25,215 nt of DNA from GCA-016432345 sp964544105 (GTDB taxonomy: Bacteria > Patescibacteriota > Microgenomatia > Levybacterales > UBA12049). Positions 1-7,429 of this stretch are shown here, in pieces. A program made the translations under genes and the position numbers. Below the pieces are notes generated by a model. It was given only the letters and a program-made list of their open reading frames with translations. It ran no database searches and was not told the origin of the DNA. The stretch's first letter is position 1. Each line of letters begins with the position of its first letter. The stretch lies in assembly GCA_964544105.1 (NCBI GenBank), contig CAZIZQ010000013.1, positions 1 through 25,215 of the forward strand. Reading direction: 5' to 3'.

Positions 1-32
1 TCAATTAGGGTAAAGCCTTTTTGGTATTTCAT
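1..32 (-). CDS. Type IV prepilin, N-terminus only (cut by window edge)
   Basis: Reading the minus strand from ATG at 32-30 gives M-K-Y-Q-K-G-F-T-L-I and two bases (GA) of the next codon, which would be Glu or Asp. K-G-F-T-L-I-(E) is the class III signal sequence of type IV prepilins: a short basic leader, Gly at -1, Phe at +1 and Glu at +5, cleaved and N-methylated by PilD. The gene continues outside the window. It lies 49 bases downstream of the preceding pilus gene, a larger gap than anywhere else in the operon, and a possible promoter lies in that gap. It could therefore be a separately expressed, perhaps major, pilin. Only ten codons are visible, so the identification rests on the motif and the context. 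Confidence 0.7.
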   Translation of the reverse strand, partial: MKYQKGFTLI

Positions 33-42
33 GTAATAATCT

Positions 43-72
43 ATTGTTGCAGTAATCTAATTGTTCTGTCAA
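43..72 (-). promoter_or_regulatory. Possible promoter for the edge prepilin
   Basis: On the minus strand TTGACA (72-67) is followed by an 18-base spacer and AACAAT (48-43), ten bases before the ATG at 32. The -35 is perfect and the -10 weaker. It sits in the only sizeable gap of the pilus operon, which would allow separate expression of the next pilin. Inferred from sequence only. Confidence 0.35.
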
Positions 73-81
73 GTGAGAGAT

Positions 82-723
82 TTACGGGAATTTTTTAGGA
101 AGAAGCAGCATAGCAATAAGAACAAATACTAGAACCAAAAATACTATTATTAGTATAATAGTCCGTTTATGAGATTGTTTTGGTGCAGCACCAACAGACA
201 CATTTTGGACTATAGAACTTTTCTTCGTTGGTATAGAGTTAAGAAGCGGAAAATTATTCTGTTTAAGAAATTCGTATTTATCGAAAAAAACAGCAAATGA
301 TGCAGTAATATCATCACCTTCTTTTGCTCCTACAATAACAGTAGGTGTAATTGCGGCTACAAGTAGACCACTGGCATCGAACGCGTTTTTTATGGCAAGA
401 CAAAAATCTTTGTTTGCTACCACCACTTTTATGCCGTTTTCNNNNNNNNNNGTAACCGGCTGCTCTTGTTCTTTTGTGATACCTGCGTAATCTTTTTCAA
501 AATATACACTTTCAGAAATAACAATAATACATTCTTTAACAGACAGCTTGTTATTGACAATAAATGCTTTAATAGATTCTGCAAAAGCTTTTGGATCTAT
601 GACATCTAAATCTAATATCTCTGTTGGCAAAAAATTATAGCGTAAAGGCTTAGCATCTTTACTATTATCCTGGTAATAAAATCCACTTCGTTGTACATAT
701 AATACTGCTTGTTGTTGTGTCAT
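82..723 (-). CDS. Pilus-operon membrane-anchored protein (PilM/PilN-like position)
   Basis: This 213-residue product (length includes a 10-N assembly gap at 442-451) has a soluble N-terminal part of about 180 residues and a single C-terminal membrane segment near residues 187-208, followed by a short P-K-K-F-P tail. The soluble part begins with alternating beta-strand-like stretches (A-V-L-Y-V, C-I-I-V-I-S-E-S-V-Y-F), reminiscent of the RNase H/actin-like fold of PilM-type proteins. I cannot confirm an ATPase motif, so this is a guess supported by position. It follows the pseudopilins with a 4-base gap and is probably co-transcribed. A strong Shine-Dalgarno-like AAGGAGGT lies upstream. The reading frame is the same on both sides of the N run, so the gap may be about the right size. 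Confidence 0.55.
   Translation of the reverse strand: MTQQQAVLYVQRSGFYYQDNSKDAKPLRYNFLPTEILDLDVIDPKAFAESIKAFIVNNKLSVKECIIVISESVYFEKDYAGITKEQEQPVXXXXENGIKVVVANKDFCLAIKNAFDASGLLVAAITPTVIVGAKEGDDITASFAVFFDKYEFLKQNNFPLLNSIPTKKSSIVQNVSVGAAPKQSHKRTIILIIVFLVLVFVLIAMLLLPKKFP
442..451. other. Assembly gap (10 N)
   Basis: Ten undetermined bases inside the 213-residue pilus-operon protein. The frame continues on both sides, but the true length of the gap is unknown. Confidence 0.95.
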
Positions 724-727
724 AGAA

Positions 728-1111
728 TTATTCCACCTCCTTCCAGGATAGCACAGTTAAAATAGAATTCGTATAATCTGCTTGTACCTGTATCTGCCGC
801 GTGATGCCATTTGCATAAGCAACTGATGTAATAGTTTTTGGGTTTGTACCAGCAACAGATATAGTAATTGTACCATTTGGTAAAACGAGTTGTTCGCCAC
901 TATAGCTTGGATCGCGAAGCAATAGCAACAATGCATTTTCCGCGCCAGACTCTGCCAAATAATACACTTCATTAGACAATTCCAAGGTTGTGCCGGTTTT
1001 TGCTTGTGTCAGCGTAACAATAACAGCAGCAGAGGTAATGGTTATGGCAACAATAGAAAAGAAAAGGAGCGTTACCAATGCCTGGCCTGTTTGTGAATTA
1101 AATATTTTCAT
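728..1111 (-). CDS. PilX/GspK-like minor pseudopilin
   Basis: A 127-residue protein with a prepilin-type N-terminus: a short polar leader, then Q-T-G-Q-A-L-V-T-L-L-F-F and a hydrophobic helix to about residue 35. The rest, with A-E-S-G-A-E-N-A near residue 53, resembles PilX/GspK-type minor pilins, where a Y-L-A-E-S-G-A-E segment is common. The residue at +5 after the likely cleavage site is Thr, not the usual Glu, as in GspK-like tip subunits that lack Glu5. The start overlaps the previous stop as ATGA, indicating translational coupling. The role would be in pilus tip assembly, on the outer face of the membrane. Confidence 0.75.
   Translation of the reverse strand: MKIFNSQTGQALVTLLFFSIVAITITSAAVIVTLTQAKTGTTLELSNEVYYLAESGAENALLLLLRDPSYSGEQLVLPNGTITISVAGTNPKTITSVAYANGITRQIQVQADYTNSILTVLSWKEVE
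733..742 (-). promoter_or_regulatory. Strong Shine-Dalgarno-like site
   Basis: The minus strand reads AAGGAGGTGG, with AAGGAGGT ending 11 bases before the ATG at 723. It is the only near-perfect Shine-Dalgarno sequence I noticed in the window. It also encodes the end of the upstream gene (W-K-E-V-E), so it may be fortuitous. The spacing is somewhat long. Confidence 0.45.
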
Positions 1112-1593
1112 CTAAGTCCTATCGTTGTTTCAATTTTACGTTCTTCCTTGCCGGACGTGCGTGTGGTTTTGCTTTGGACAGTTGCAGAAATTTGTATAGC
1201 AGTTTTGCCCCCGTTGTTTCCTACCTGTCTAAAAGAAATATTTTTTATTGTTGTTTCAAAACTATTTAGAGAACTTGTATTTCCACTTGCTGTATAAACT
1301 AATACCCCGGATTGTGTAGCATATGTTTGTGTAATTCCTCCTCTTGTAACAGTAAGTGTACCGCTGGGTGTTGACTCAAGTGTTGGAGTAACAATTGTGT
1401 CTGCTTTTCGAATATCTGACGTTAGACGGGATAATATAAATTTTGCATCCATATCTACCCCAGCCGTTGCTTGTGATTCAAGTTGTACATCAAGGCTTGA
1501 TGCAAAAAGATCTACCATAACTACCAGCAATAAGGATAATAATCCTATATATATAAGCATCTCGACTAATGTAAATCCTTTTTGTTTTTTCAT
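1108..1593 (-). CDS. GspJ/PilW-like pseudopilin
   Basis: A 161-residue protein with a textbook class III leader, M-K-K-Q-K-G-F-T-L-V-E-M-L, giving Gly at -1, Phe at +1 and Glu at +5, then a hydrophobic helix to about residue 28. The remainder is a small beta-rich pilin head with a helical stretch containing F-I-L-S-R-L-T-S-D-I-R-K-A-D, typical of GspJ/PilW minor pilins. It overlaps its neighbours by 4 bases at both ends, inside the pilus operon. It is expected to be processed by a PilD peptidase (not in this window) and incorporated near the pilus tip. Class is confident; the exact subfamily is inferred. Confidence 0.82.
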   Translation of the reverse strand: MKKQKGFTLVEMLIYIGLLSLLLVVMVDLFASSLDVQLESQATAGVDMDAKFILSRLTSDIRKADTIVTPTLESTPSGTLTVTRGGITQTYATQSGVLVYTASGNTSSLNSFETTIKNISFRQVGNNGGKTAIQISATVQSKTTRTSGKEERKIETTIGLR

Positions 1594-3521
1594 GGTGAAT
1601 AGTTTACCGTCATATCATAAAGTGTTGGTGTGGCATTTTGGTCGGTTGTCGAAAGGTATGCTTTGTAGCGAAAACATCTGCCCGGATTTGCGTAATTTGC
1701 ATCTGCTAAAACAGGAATCATGCCCATATTGCCAAAATAGGTACTGCCTGTCCCATCCGGCCCGCGGTAATCAAACGGTGCAACCGAACAACTATTGCCA
1801 ATAGCATTTGCTACCGCGACCTGAAACGCAATGGCTGTCTGGGGAGGATTAGCTACTGTTGCGATGAATGAATTAAAAGCGGCACTAGCCGTTGCATCAA
1901 ATGTGCTTGATTCAAATGTGCCGGAAGCGCTATACAATCCACCACCCGGACCGCCCCGAATAATTTTTAATTCATTATTTGCATCTCCGGTAATAATATA
2001 CGAGAATGCATCTGCATCCGCCTCCAAAACTGAAGCAACGCCGTTAATGCCTGTTGCTATATTCATTCCTCCGCATCGGGTTGGATTTCCTTCATTTGCA
2101 ATATCAATTACCTGGTATTGTTCGCCGCCAAGACCAACAATAATCGCTTTATTTGCAGTGACAACTGTGGTCCCTTTTGGGTCTAAATCCCCGGTGTTAT
2201 ATGAGCCGACTGTATTATAAAAATTGGGAAACGGCCACCAAGGCGGCGGATCAGATGGAGATATATCAACAATGAAAAATTCATTTCTGACTGAAGTATG
2301 TTTTGTCGTTACATACGCGCGCGTGGCCGCACTATTGACAAAAATATCACGGGCACCAAGACCATTTAGAAAAGCAATTCCCTTAATTGACAGAGTTCTA
2401 CCATCTGGGCTGACCATAATTTTATGCAATTGAATAATTCCATCAAGCGATACATATGCGTAGTCGCCAACGACCTTCACTTTTGTCGCCGTCCCTAAAA
2501 GGGACACAGACCCTAACTGCGGGCGGGATCCAGCCCTGCTGGAAAGATCAAAGGTGTAAAGTTTATCTTCTACTGTCACAAATCCAATATTCTCAGAAAC
2601 AAAAACGCTGGTTCCTGATTTGTTTCCCGGCGCGTCAAAATATCCAACTTCGGAATACCTATTATCACCATCTTTATGAGATAAATCAACAATAACAACT
2701 TCTTTACTATTTGTATCTGTTGCTAAATATGCGTAGTTTGTTTCTCCATATACATCATTTGTCTTATAACCATCAAATGTGCCAACCAACGTCCCGCTTG
2801 GACTGCTGGTGTTTGTAATATTCACATTGGCAAAAGAAACGCCGGATGCATTTTCTCCGGTACCGGTAAATACCCTGCCTTCTATTGCCGAAATCGCGTT
2901 TGCCACCCCCTGTTTTGGTAAGTCAACTTCTGATGTGATAGTTTGGGGTTTGCACCAATCGGCATTCCCACCTTCTGCCAGTGTTACTTCACCATTTGTG
3001 GATACGGATACGTTTGTTTTTGTGCCAGCATTAAAATCGCTTTGTGTACTTTCGGAAAATGTCTGATTGGAAAGATACCTGGTTAGATACATCGTGGCAG
3101 AAATTGTTGAAATGTAGGGTTTTGTCCACCAAACAGAAGAAATTACCAGCTTGGTTGACGGATCTATAACACCACCAGACGCCACCAGGACACCAGCTGT
3201 ATCTCTTTGTGCATCTAAAATTGTTATGCTTCTAAAAAGATCGTCTTTTGTCTCTATACCGGGAGTAAGCACCCACGAAGACCCCGAGGCAACAGGATAA
3301 TATGTCCCATTTGCTGAAAACGCATTCCAATCTTTTTCCCGTATTAACCGAGTTATCTCCATCAAATCCTGCAAGCTGGGTAATGCTAAAACCCGTTGTT
3401 TATTTTCTGCCTTGCCATCGCGGGACAACAAGAAACTGCTAAAAATTACTGGGATAATAATTCCTGCAAATGCGATTGCCAGCAAAAGTTCCACCAGTGA
3501 TTGACCAAGGCTGTTTTTCAT
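1590..3521 (-). CDS. Giant pseudopilin with beta-propeller and C-terminal adhesin-like domain
   Basis: This 643-residue product starts with a prepilin leader (M-K-N-S-L-G then Q-S-L-V-E, so Glu at +5) and a hydrophobic helix at about residues 8-32. Residues ~195-525 contain repeated strand units ending in I-V-D or similar (V-V-I-V-D-L-S near 275, L-Y-T-F-D-L-S near 321, F-F-I-V-D-I-S near 415, Y-Q-V-I-D-I-A near 469), a pattern typical of LVIVD-type beta-propellers. Residues ~530-643 form another domain (G-T-F-E-S-S-T-F-D-A ... F-R-Y-K-A-Y-L-S-T-T-D) resembling beta-sandwich modules of surface proteins. Four cysteines (190, 483, 578, 616) could form disulfides. I chose ATG at 3521, one base after the previous stop, over an in-frame TTG at 3530. 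It is a candidate tip adhesin; ligand unknown. Confidence 0.8.
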   Translation of the reverse strand: MKNSLGQSLVELLLAIAFAGIIIPVIFSSFLLSRDGKAENKQRVLALPSLQDLMEITRLIREKDWNAFSANGTYYPVASGSSWVLTPGIETKDDLFRSITILDAQRDTAGVLVASGGVIDPSTKLVISSVWWTKPYISTISATMYLTRYLSNQTFSESTQSDFNAGTKTNVSVSTNGEVTLAEGGNADWCKPQTITSEVDLPKQGVANAISAIEGRVFTGTGENASGVSFANVNITNTSSPSGTLVGTFDGYKTNDVYGETNYAYLATDTNSKEVVIVDLSHKDGDNRYSEVGYFDAPGNKSGTSVFVSENIGFVTVEDKLYTFDLSSRAGSRPQLGSVSLLGTATKVKVVGDYAYVSLDGIIQLHKIMVSPDGRTLSIKGIAFLNGLGARDIFVNSAATRAYVTTKHTSVRNEFFIVDISPSDPPPWWPFPNFYNTVGSYNTGDLDPKGTTVVTANKAIIVGLGGEQYQVIDIANEGNPTRCGGMNIATGINGVASVLEADADAFSYIITGDANNELKIIRGGPGGGLYSASGTFESSTFDATASAAFNSFIATVANPPQTAIAFQVAVANAIGNSCSVAPFDYRGPDGTGSTYFGNMGMIPVLADANYANPGRCFRYKAYLSTTDQNATPTLYDMTVNYSP

Positions 3522-3522
3522 A

Positions 3523-3957
3523 TTACTCAAGCGTATCCAATACTCCCAGTTTATTTATATTTATTGTTTTTGTTTCATTGTTTTGGGTATTTTTAATCGT
3601 AATTTCGTGCATGTTATCGTTATATCCAATAACTTCTCCAGTCATTTTGGCAAATGTCAAAGTGTTATTAGGAAGCAAAATAGACGAAAACTCTACATTA
3701 TTGCCCAATGGCACGACAAAATTCTCTGATCCGGTAAAAAGCGTGTAGCTATTTTGGGAAAAATACAGCCCGCTTGTCTCTTGAGACATGGCTTTTATCT
3801 GTTGAGATTTTATATCTGATACAAGAGTAGTTATACTACTATGCAGAGATGATTTTTCTACTGCGTTAAAAACATTTACTGAAACAATGCCAAAAAGTGT
3901 GGCAAAAATACCAATTACAGTAACAAGTTCCAATACAGTAGCGCCTTTTTCTTTCAT
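3523..3957 (-). CDS. GspH/FimT-like pseudopilin
   Basis: A 144-residue protein with the leader M-K-E-K-G followed by A-T-V-L-E-L-V-T-V-I-G-I, so Glu at +5 after the presumed cleavage at Gly5, and one N-terminal hydrophobic helix. The rest is beta-rich with Y-F-S-Q-N-S-Y-T-L-F and a C-terminal I-N-K-L-G-V, as in GspH/FimT minor pilins. The start overlaps the pilC stop by 4 bases and the stop lies just before the giant pseudopilin. It probably belongs to the initiating minor-pilin complex. The length is close to the family's usual 140-170 residues. Confidence 0.8.
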   Translation of the reverse strand: MKEKGATVLELVTVIGIFATLFGIVSVNVFNAVEKSSLHSSITTLVSDIKSQQIKAMSQETSGLYFSQNSYTLFTGSENFVVPLGNNVEFSSILLPNNTLTFAKMTGEVIGYNDNMHEITIKNTQNNETKTININKLGVLDTLE

Positions 3958-5006
3958 CGGCCGGTGATTTGACTGATTAAATTATAAATCGGGGCAATAA
4001 TCGCAAGCATCATGCCGCCGATTAGCACACCAACAAACACCAGCATAACAGGTTCGATAAGGGCGGTTACTGCTTTTAGTTTGGTCGATACTTCATATTC
4101 GAAATGCTCGGATATATCTAGCATGGACTTGTCCAAACTGCCGCTGTGTTCGCCAGCTTCGGTGATTTTAATAAATATATTTGGTACAACATTCTTTGCC
4201 ATAAGTAGTCCTTCGGAGAGTTTTTTTCCTCCCATAACTGCATCTTTGCATTGCCGAATGACGGCTTTTAAGTCATTTCTGGTAACCGTATCCTGGGCAA
4301 GCTCCAAAGCACTGGTAATTGGTATTCCTGCCTGAAGCAATAAATACAGGCTCCTTGAAAACCTGGTTAAATCTATTTGCTTCATTAAATCATTAACTAC
4401 CGGAAGTGATCCAAGAAGCGAAAGAAGTAATCCCCGTTTTTTCTTAGCAAGATAAATTACCAGAACAATAAAAACAATTGATCCAATTGCAGAAACTACT
4501 TTATATTCGAGCACAAAATTAGAAATTGTAATTAGTATCTTTGTTGGAAGAGGTAAATCTACATGAAGTTTTAAGAAAACTGATGAAATTTTGGGTATAA
4601 CAAATGTAATCATAAGCAGTAATACACATCCAAAAACCCCAACAATAAAAATAGGATACATAAGCGCCGATTTTACTTTATCGGTAAATTCTGCCTGTTT
4701 TTTAATATCATTGCGAATATCCCGCAGTGTCACCTCCAGGGTTCCTGCTTCTTCCGAGGCTTTAATAATCTGGATGGTCACCTTGTCGAATACTTTGGGA
4801 AACTTCATAAACGAGGTTGAAACATGCTGTCCTTGAGAGATGTCATCCTTTAAGACCTGCAGGACTTTTTTCTGGCTGTTCTTTGCCCCATCTAAAAGAG
4901 CATCTACCGCGTCAAGAATTGGAATTCCAGCAGATAACATAGTGGCAAAGTTACTAATTAACCCTATTTTTTCGTTGGTAGATAATGTAATATTTTCTGT
5001 CTTCAT
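3954..5006 (-). CDS. pilC: Type IV pilus inner-membrane platform protein PilC (GspF family)
   Basis: A 350-residue protein with two GspF repeats, recognisable by paired M-L-S-A-G-I-P-I-L-D-A and L-L-Q-A-G-I-P-I-T-S-A motifs, and three hydrophobic segments (near residues 118-140, 170-190 and 318-345). PilC is the platform in the cytoplasmic membrane that couples PilB ATP hydrolysis to insertion of pilin subunits. It is somewhat shorter than the usual ~400 residues because the N-terminal region before the first repeat is brief. Both ends overlap neighbouring genes by 4 bases. No separate PilT retraction ATPase is visible in the window. Confidence 0.93.
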   Translation of the reverse strand: MKTENITLSTNEKIGLISNFATMLSAGIPILDAVDALLDGAKNSQKKVLQVLKDDISQGQHVSTSFMKFPKVFDKVTIQIIKASEEAGTLEVTLRDIRNDIKKQAEFTDKVKSALMYPIFIVGVFGCVLLLMITFVIPKISSVFLKLHVDLPLPTKILITISNFVLEYKVVSAIGSIVFIVLVIYLAKKKRGLLLSLLGSLPVVNDLMKQIDLTRFSRSLYLLLQAGIPITSALELAQDTVTRNDLKAVIRQCKDAVMGGKKLSEGLLMAKNVVPNIFIKITEAGEHSGSLDKSMLDISEHFEYEVSTKLKAVTALIEPVMLVFVGVLIGGMMLAIIAPIYNLISQITGR

Positions 5007-6694
5007 GCCGATTCGACTTTGGTAACTCGCAGTACTTCTTCAATACTAGTTGCACCCTTTACAACTTTTTGTAAACCATCTTCCATCATTGTTGTCATGC
5101 CGTCGGCAATTGCCTGTTTGGTAATCACATCGGAATTGCTTCTTTTGGCAATTAAATCCCGAATAGAAGAATTAACAACCAATACTTCAAAAATACCAAT
5201 TCGCCCGGCATAGCCGGTAAAATGACAAATTTTACAACCCTGGCCTTTGTAAATAGTAAATTTATCTTTATCACCAAAATATTTAAGAATCATTTCGAGT
5301 GGAATATTTTGGGTCAGTTCCTGTTTTTGGACTGTGTAGGAGGTTTTGCACATATCACATATTTTACGCAGTAATCTTTGAGCCACAATCACGGTAACAG
5401 TTGAAGCCACAAGAAACGGCTCCACATCCATATCGATAAGCCTAGGAATAGCCGACGGCGCATCATTGGTGTGGAGGGTAGAAAGCACTAAATGACCGGT
5501 TAAGGCGGCATTAACGGCAATCCCTGCTGTTTCACTATCTCGAATTTCTCCCACAAAAATAATATTTGGGTCCTGGCGTAAAAGAGATCGTAAGCCATTG
5601 GCAAAAGTAAGGTCGGTTTTAGGATTTGCCTGGACCTGGTTAACTCCGGCAATTCGGTATTCAACAGGGTCTTCAATGGTAGTAATATTTTTTTCCCTGG
5701 TATTAAGTATTTTAAGAATAGCGTAAATACTGGTGGTTTTACCGCTACCGGTAGGTCCGGTAGATAAAATCATGCCATACGCTTTTCGAAATGCTTTATT
5801 AATTTTTTCCAAATCATGCTGGTTCATTCCCAAATCTATCAATGAAAACTGGCGAAAATGTGACGATAAAAGACGCATAACAACTTTTTCTCCCTCAACA
5901 ATTGGGATAATCGACACACGAATATCAAGTTTTTCCTCTTCCAGCTGTATTCTCATTTTCCCATCCTGGGCGCTTAAATGCTCATCAGTCCGAAGCCGTG
6001 AAAGCACTTTAATTCTGGTTACAATCCGCTCGTGTAAATTTTTGGGGAAATACAACACATCGTGTAAAATGCCGTCTATACGAAATCTAACAAGTGAATT
6101 ACTTTCTTTTGGCTCTATATGCACATCGGACGATCTATCCTGATAGGCGTAATCAATAAGCAAATCAACAATTTTGGCAATTGGCGCCTCATCAAGCTTC
6201 TCCTGTCCCGACACAAGTCCATCACCTGCGGCCATAATAAGCTCGTCAAAGGCTTTTTTTAGGTCTTTTCTATATATCCTTAGGGCATTATCGATATCCC
6301 GTTCGGTGGCAAAACTTACTGTTACTTTTTGTCCGGTTTTTTTGACAATGAGGTCACGCACCTCGGTATTTGTTGGGTCTGCCATAGCAATTTTAATACT
6401 ATGATCGTCCCTGGCATAGGCAATAACTTTTTGCTTTCTGGCAATTTTTTGGGGAATTATACGAAAGACTTCATCCGGAATAGAAATGTTGGAAAGAATA
6501 ACAAAAGGAAGTTTAAGAAAATCTGCAATAAGCAATCCCAGGTTTTGATCTGAAATGACATCCCTCTCGATTAAAACATTTTCAAAGGTGCTAGTGGAAT
6601 TTTCGGCAAATTCGGACAACTCCTGCAGTCCAGTTTCATTTAGAATACCTGTTTTAAGGATAAGTGTTTTTAGTTGTTCTTCTGTAATAATCAT
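5003..6694 (-). CDS. pilB: Type IV pilus assembly ATPase PilB (GspE family)
   Basis: A 563-residue protein of normal size. The N-terminal ~150 residues form the MshEN/GspE-N region. The ATPase domain shows Walker A G-P-T-G-S-G-K-T at 313-320, the Asp box around T-I-E-D-P-V-E-Y (340-347), Walker B I-I-F-V-G-E-I-R-D at 378-386, and the His box T-G-H-L-V-L-S-T-L-H-T-N-D (399-411). Paired cysteines C446-x2-C449 and C487-x2-C490 form the zinc-binding tetracysteine motif typical of PilB/GspE extension ATPases and absent from PilT. It powers pilus extension at the cytoplasmic face of the membrane. The operon context (PilC directly downstream, receiver protein directly upstream) supports the call. 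Confidence 0.96.
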   Translation of the reverse strand: MIITEEQLKTLILKTGILNETGLQELSEFAENSTSTFENVLIERDVISDQNLGLLIADFLKLPFVILSNISIPDEVFRIIPQKIARKQKVIAYARDDHSIKIAMADPTNTEVRDLIVKKTGQKVTVSFATERDIDNALRIYRKDLKKAFDELIMAAGDGLVSGQEKLDEAPIAKIVDLLIDYAYQDRSSDVHIEPKESNSLVRFRIDGILHDVLYFPKNLHERIVTRIKVLSRLRTDEHLSAQDGKMRIQLEEEKLDIRVSIIPIVEGEKVVMRLLSSHFRQFSLIDLGMNQHDLEKINKAFRKAYGMILSTGPTGSGKTTSIYAILKILNTREKNITTIEDPVEYRIAGVNQVQANPKTDLTFANGLRSLLRQDPNIIFVGEIRDSETAGIAVNAALTGHLVLSTLHTNDAPSAIPRLIDMDVEPFLVASTVTVIVAQRLLRKICDMCKTSYTVQKQELTQNIPLEMILKYFGDKDKFTIYKGQGCKICHFTGYAGRIGIFEVLVVNSSIRDLIAKRSNSDVITKQAIADGMTTMMEDGLQKVVKGATSIEEVLRVTKVESA

Positions 6695-7056
6695 TGCTTA
6701 GTATAGGAATATATTTTAGAAAGAAGCAAATCAAAATCGTAAAAACTTTTGTTAACATAATCAACCGCTCCCAGATCTTTTGCTTTTTTGACATCGTCTT
6801 CCTGACCAAGTGAAGAAAAAACAATCACCGGAATGTTTTGCACAAGTGTATTGCTTTTTATTGATTGCAGTACTTCGAATCCGTCTTTTTTGGGCATAAT
6901 AATATCGAGTAAAATAAGGTTGGGCTTGCTGTCGAGAATTTTTAATATGGCATCATCACCATCTACAGCTATGACCACCTCAAAACCTTTTTCAGTTAAT
7001 TTATTTGTATAGAATTTTTGGTAGAATGTATCGTCTTCTGCTAACAAAATTTTCAT
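6691..7056 (-). CDS. Receiver-only response regulator (CheY-like)
   Basis: A 121-residue single receiver domain with no output domain. It has the acidic pair D8-D9, the phosphoacceptor D51 in L-I-L-L-D-I-I-M-P, Ser81 at the usual Thr/Ser switch position and Lys103. All catalytic positions of a functional receiver are present. It overlaps the HPt gene upstream and pilB downstream by 4 bases each, so the three are translationally coupled. The likely role is to receive phosphate from the adjacent HPt protein and affect PilB or another pilus component, as CheY-like PilG/PilH proteins do in twitching systems. No histidine kinase lies in this window, and the partner is inferred. Confidence 0.9.
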   Translation of the reverse strand: MKILLAEDDTFYQKFYTNKLTEKGFEVVIAVDGDDAILKILDSKPNLILLDIIMPKKDGFEVLQSIKSNTLVQNIPVIVFSSLGQEDDVKKAKDLGAVDYVNKSFYDFDLLLSKIYSYTKQ

Positions 7057-7334
7057 ATTTTCTCCTCTATTTGTTTTACTTTATCGATCAAATTTGCAAG
7101 CACTTCTTGCGAGAGGGAACTTGTCTTATTTTTTATATTGTACAAAGTATCTTCAATCGTTTTTGCCAAGTCTCCTATTTCTTTTTCACCCATAAGATAA
7201 CTCTTGCTCTTTAACGTGTGAGCATTTCTATAGGCAACTTCAATTTCGCCCTTTTCTAAGCCACTTTTTATAGCCTGCACATTTTCTTTTGCAGTTTGTA
7301 CATAAAGTGCGGTAAAAGAAGATAAATTTGTCAT
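7053..7334 (-). CDS. Histidine phosphotransfer (HPt) domain protein
   Basis: A 93-residue all-helical protein with the HPt signature A-H-T-L-K-S-K-S-Y-L-M-G, where His39 is the predicted phosphorylated residue. It is a stand-alone HPt module, about the minimum size for a four-helix bundle, and would shuttle phosphate between a hybrid kinase and the receiver encoded immediately downstream. It is the first gene of the pilus operon. A poor -10-like TAGTAA (7346-7341) sits 6 bases before the ATG at 7334, with no Shine-Dalgarno sequence; the rest of the promoter may fall in the N gap at 7369-7397. The HPt assignment rests on the motif and the coupled receiver gene. Confidence 0.82.
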   Translation of the reverse strand: MTNLSSFTALYVQTAKENVQAIKSGLEKGEIEVAYRNAHTLKSKSYLMGEKEIGDLAKTIEDTLYNIKNKTSSLSQEVLANLIDKVKQIEEKI

Positions 7335-7368
7335 ATATATTTACTATGCGGTAAAATTCCCCTCTTGT

Positions 7369-7397
7369 NNNNNNNNNNNNNNNNNNNNNNNNNNNNN
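7369..7397. other. Assembly gap (29 N)
   Basis: Undetermined bases in the divergent region between the pilus operon and ppsA. The -35 elements of both transcription units may be hidden here, and the real distance is unknown. Confidence 0.95.
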
Positions 7398-7415
7398 AAA
7401 CAAAGATTTTTTTTG

Positions 7416-7421
7416 CATAAT
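7416..7421 (+). promoter_or_regulatory. -10 element for ppsA, leaderless spacing
   Basis: CATAAT lies 8 bases before the ATG at 7430. With the usual -10 to start distance, transcription would begin at or near the start codon. There is no Shine-Dalgarno sequence between. The -35 region runs into the N gap and cannot be judged. Confidence 0.5.
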
Positions 7422-7429
7422 TACCAGTA

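Noticed and set aside
1397..1804. Open frame of 135 codons on the plus strand across two pseudopilin genes
   Set aside because: It spans a coding boundary on the opposite strand and has a composition unlike a protein; the minus-strand genes explain the region.
3522..3530. TTG at 3530 as start of the giant pseudopilin
   Set aside because: ATG at 3521 gives a better prepilin leader and follows the previous stop by one base.
5733..6143. Plus-strand open frame opposite pilB
   Set aside because: Antisense shadow of the conserved ATPase domain; no protein-like features.
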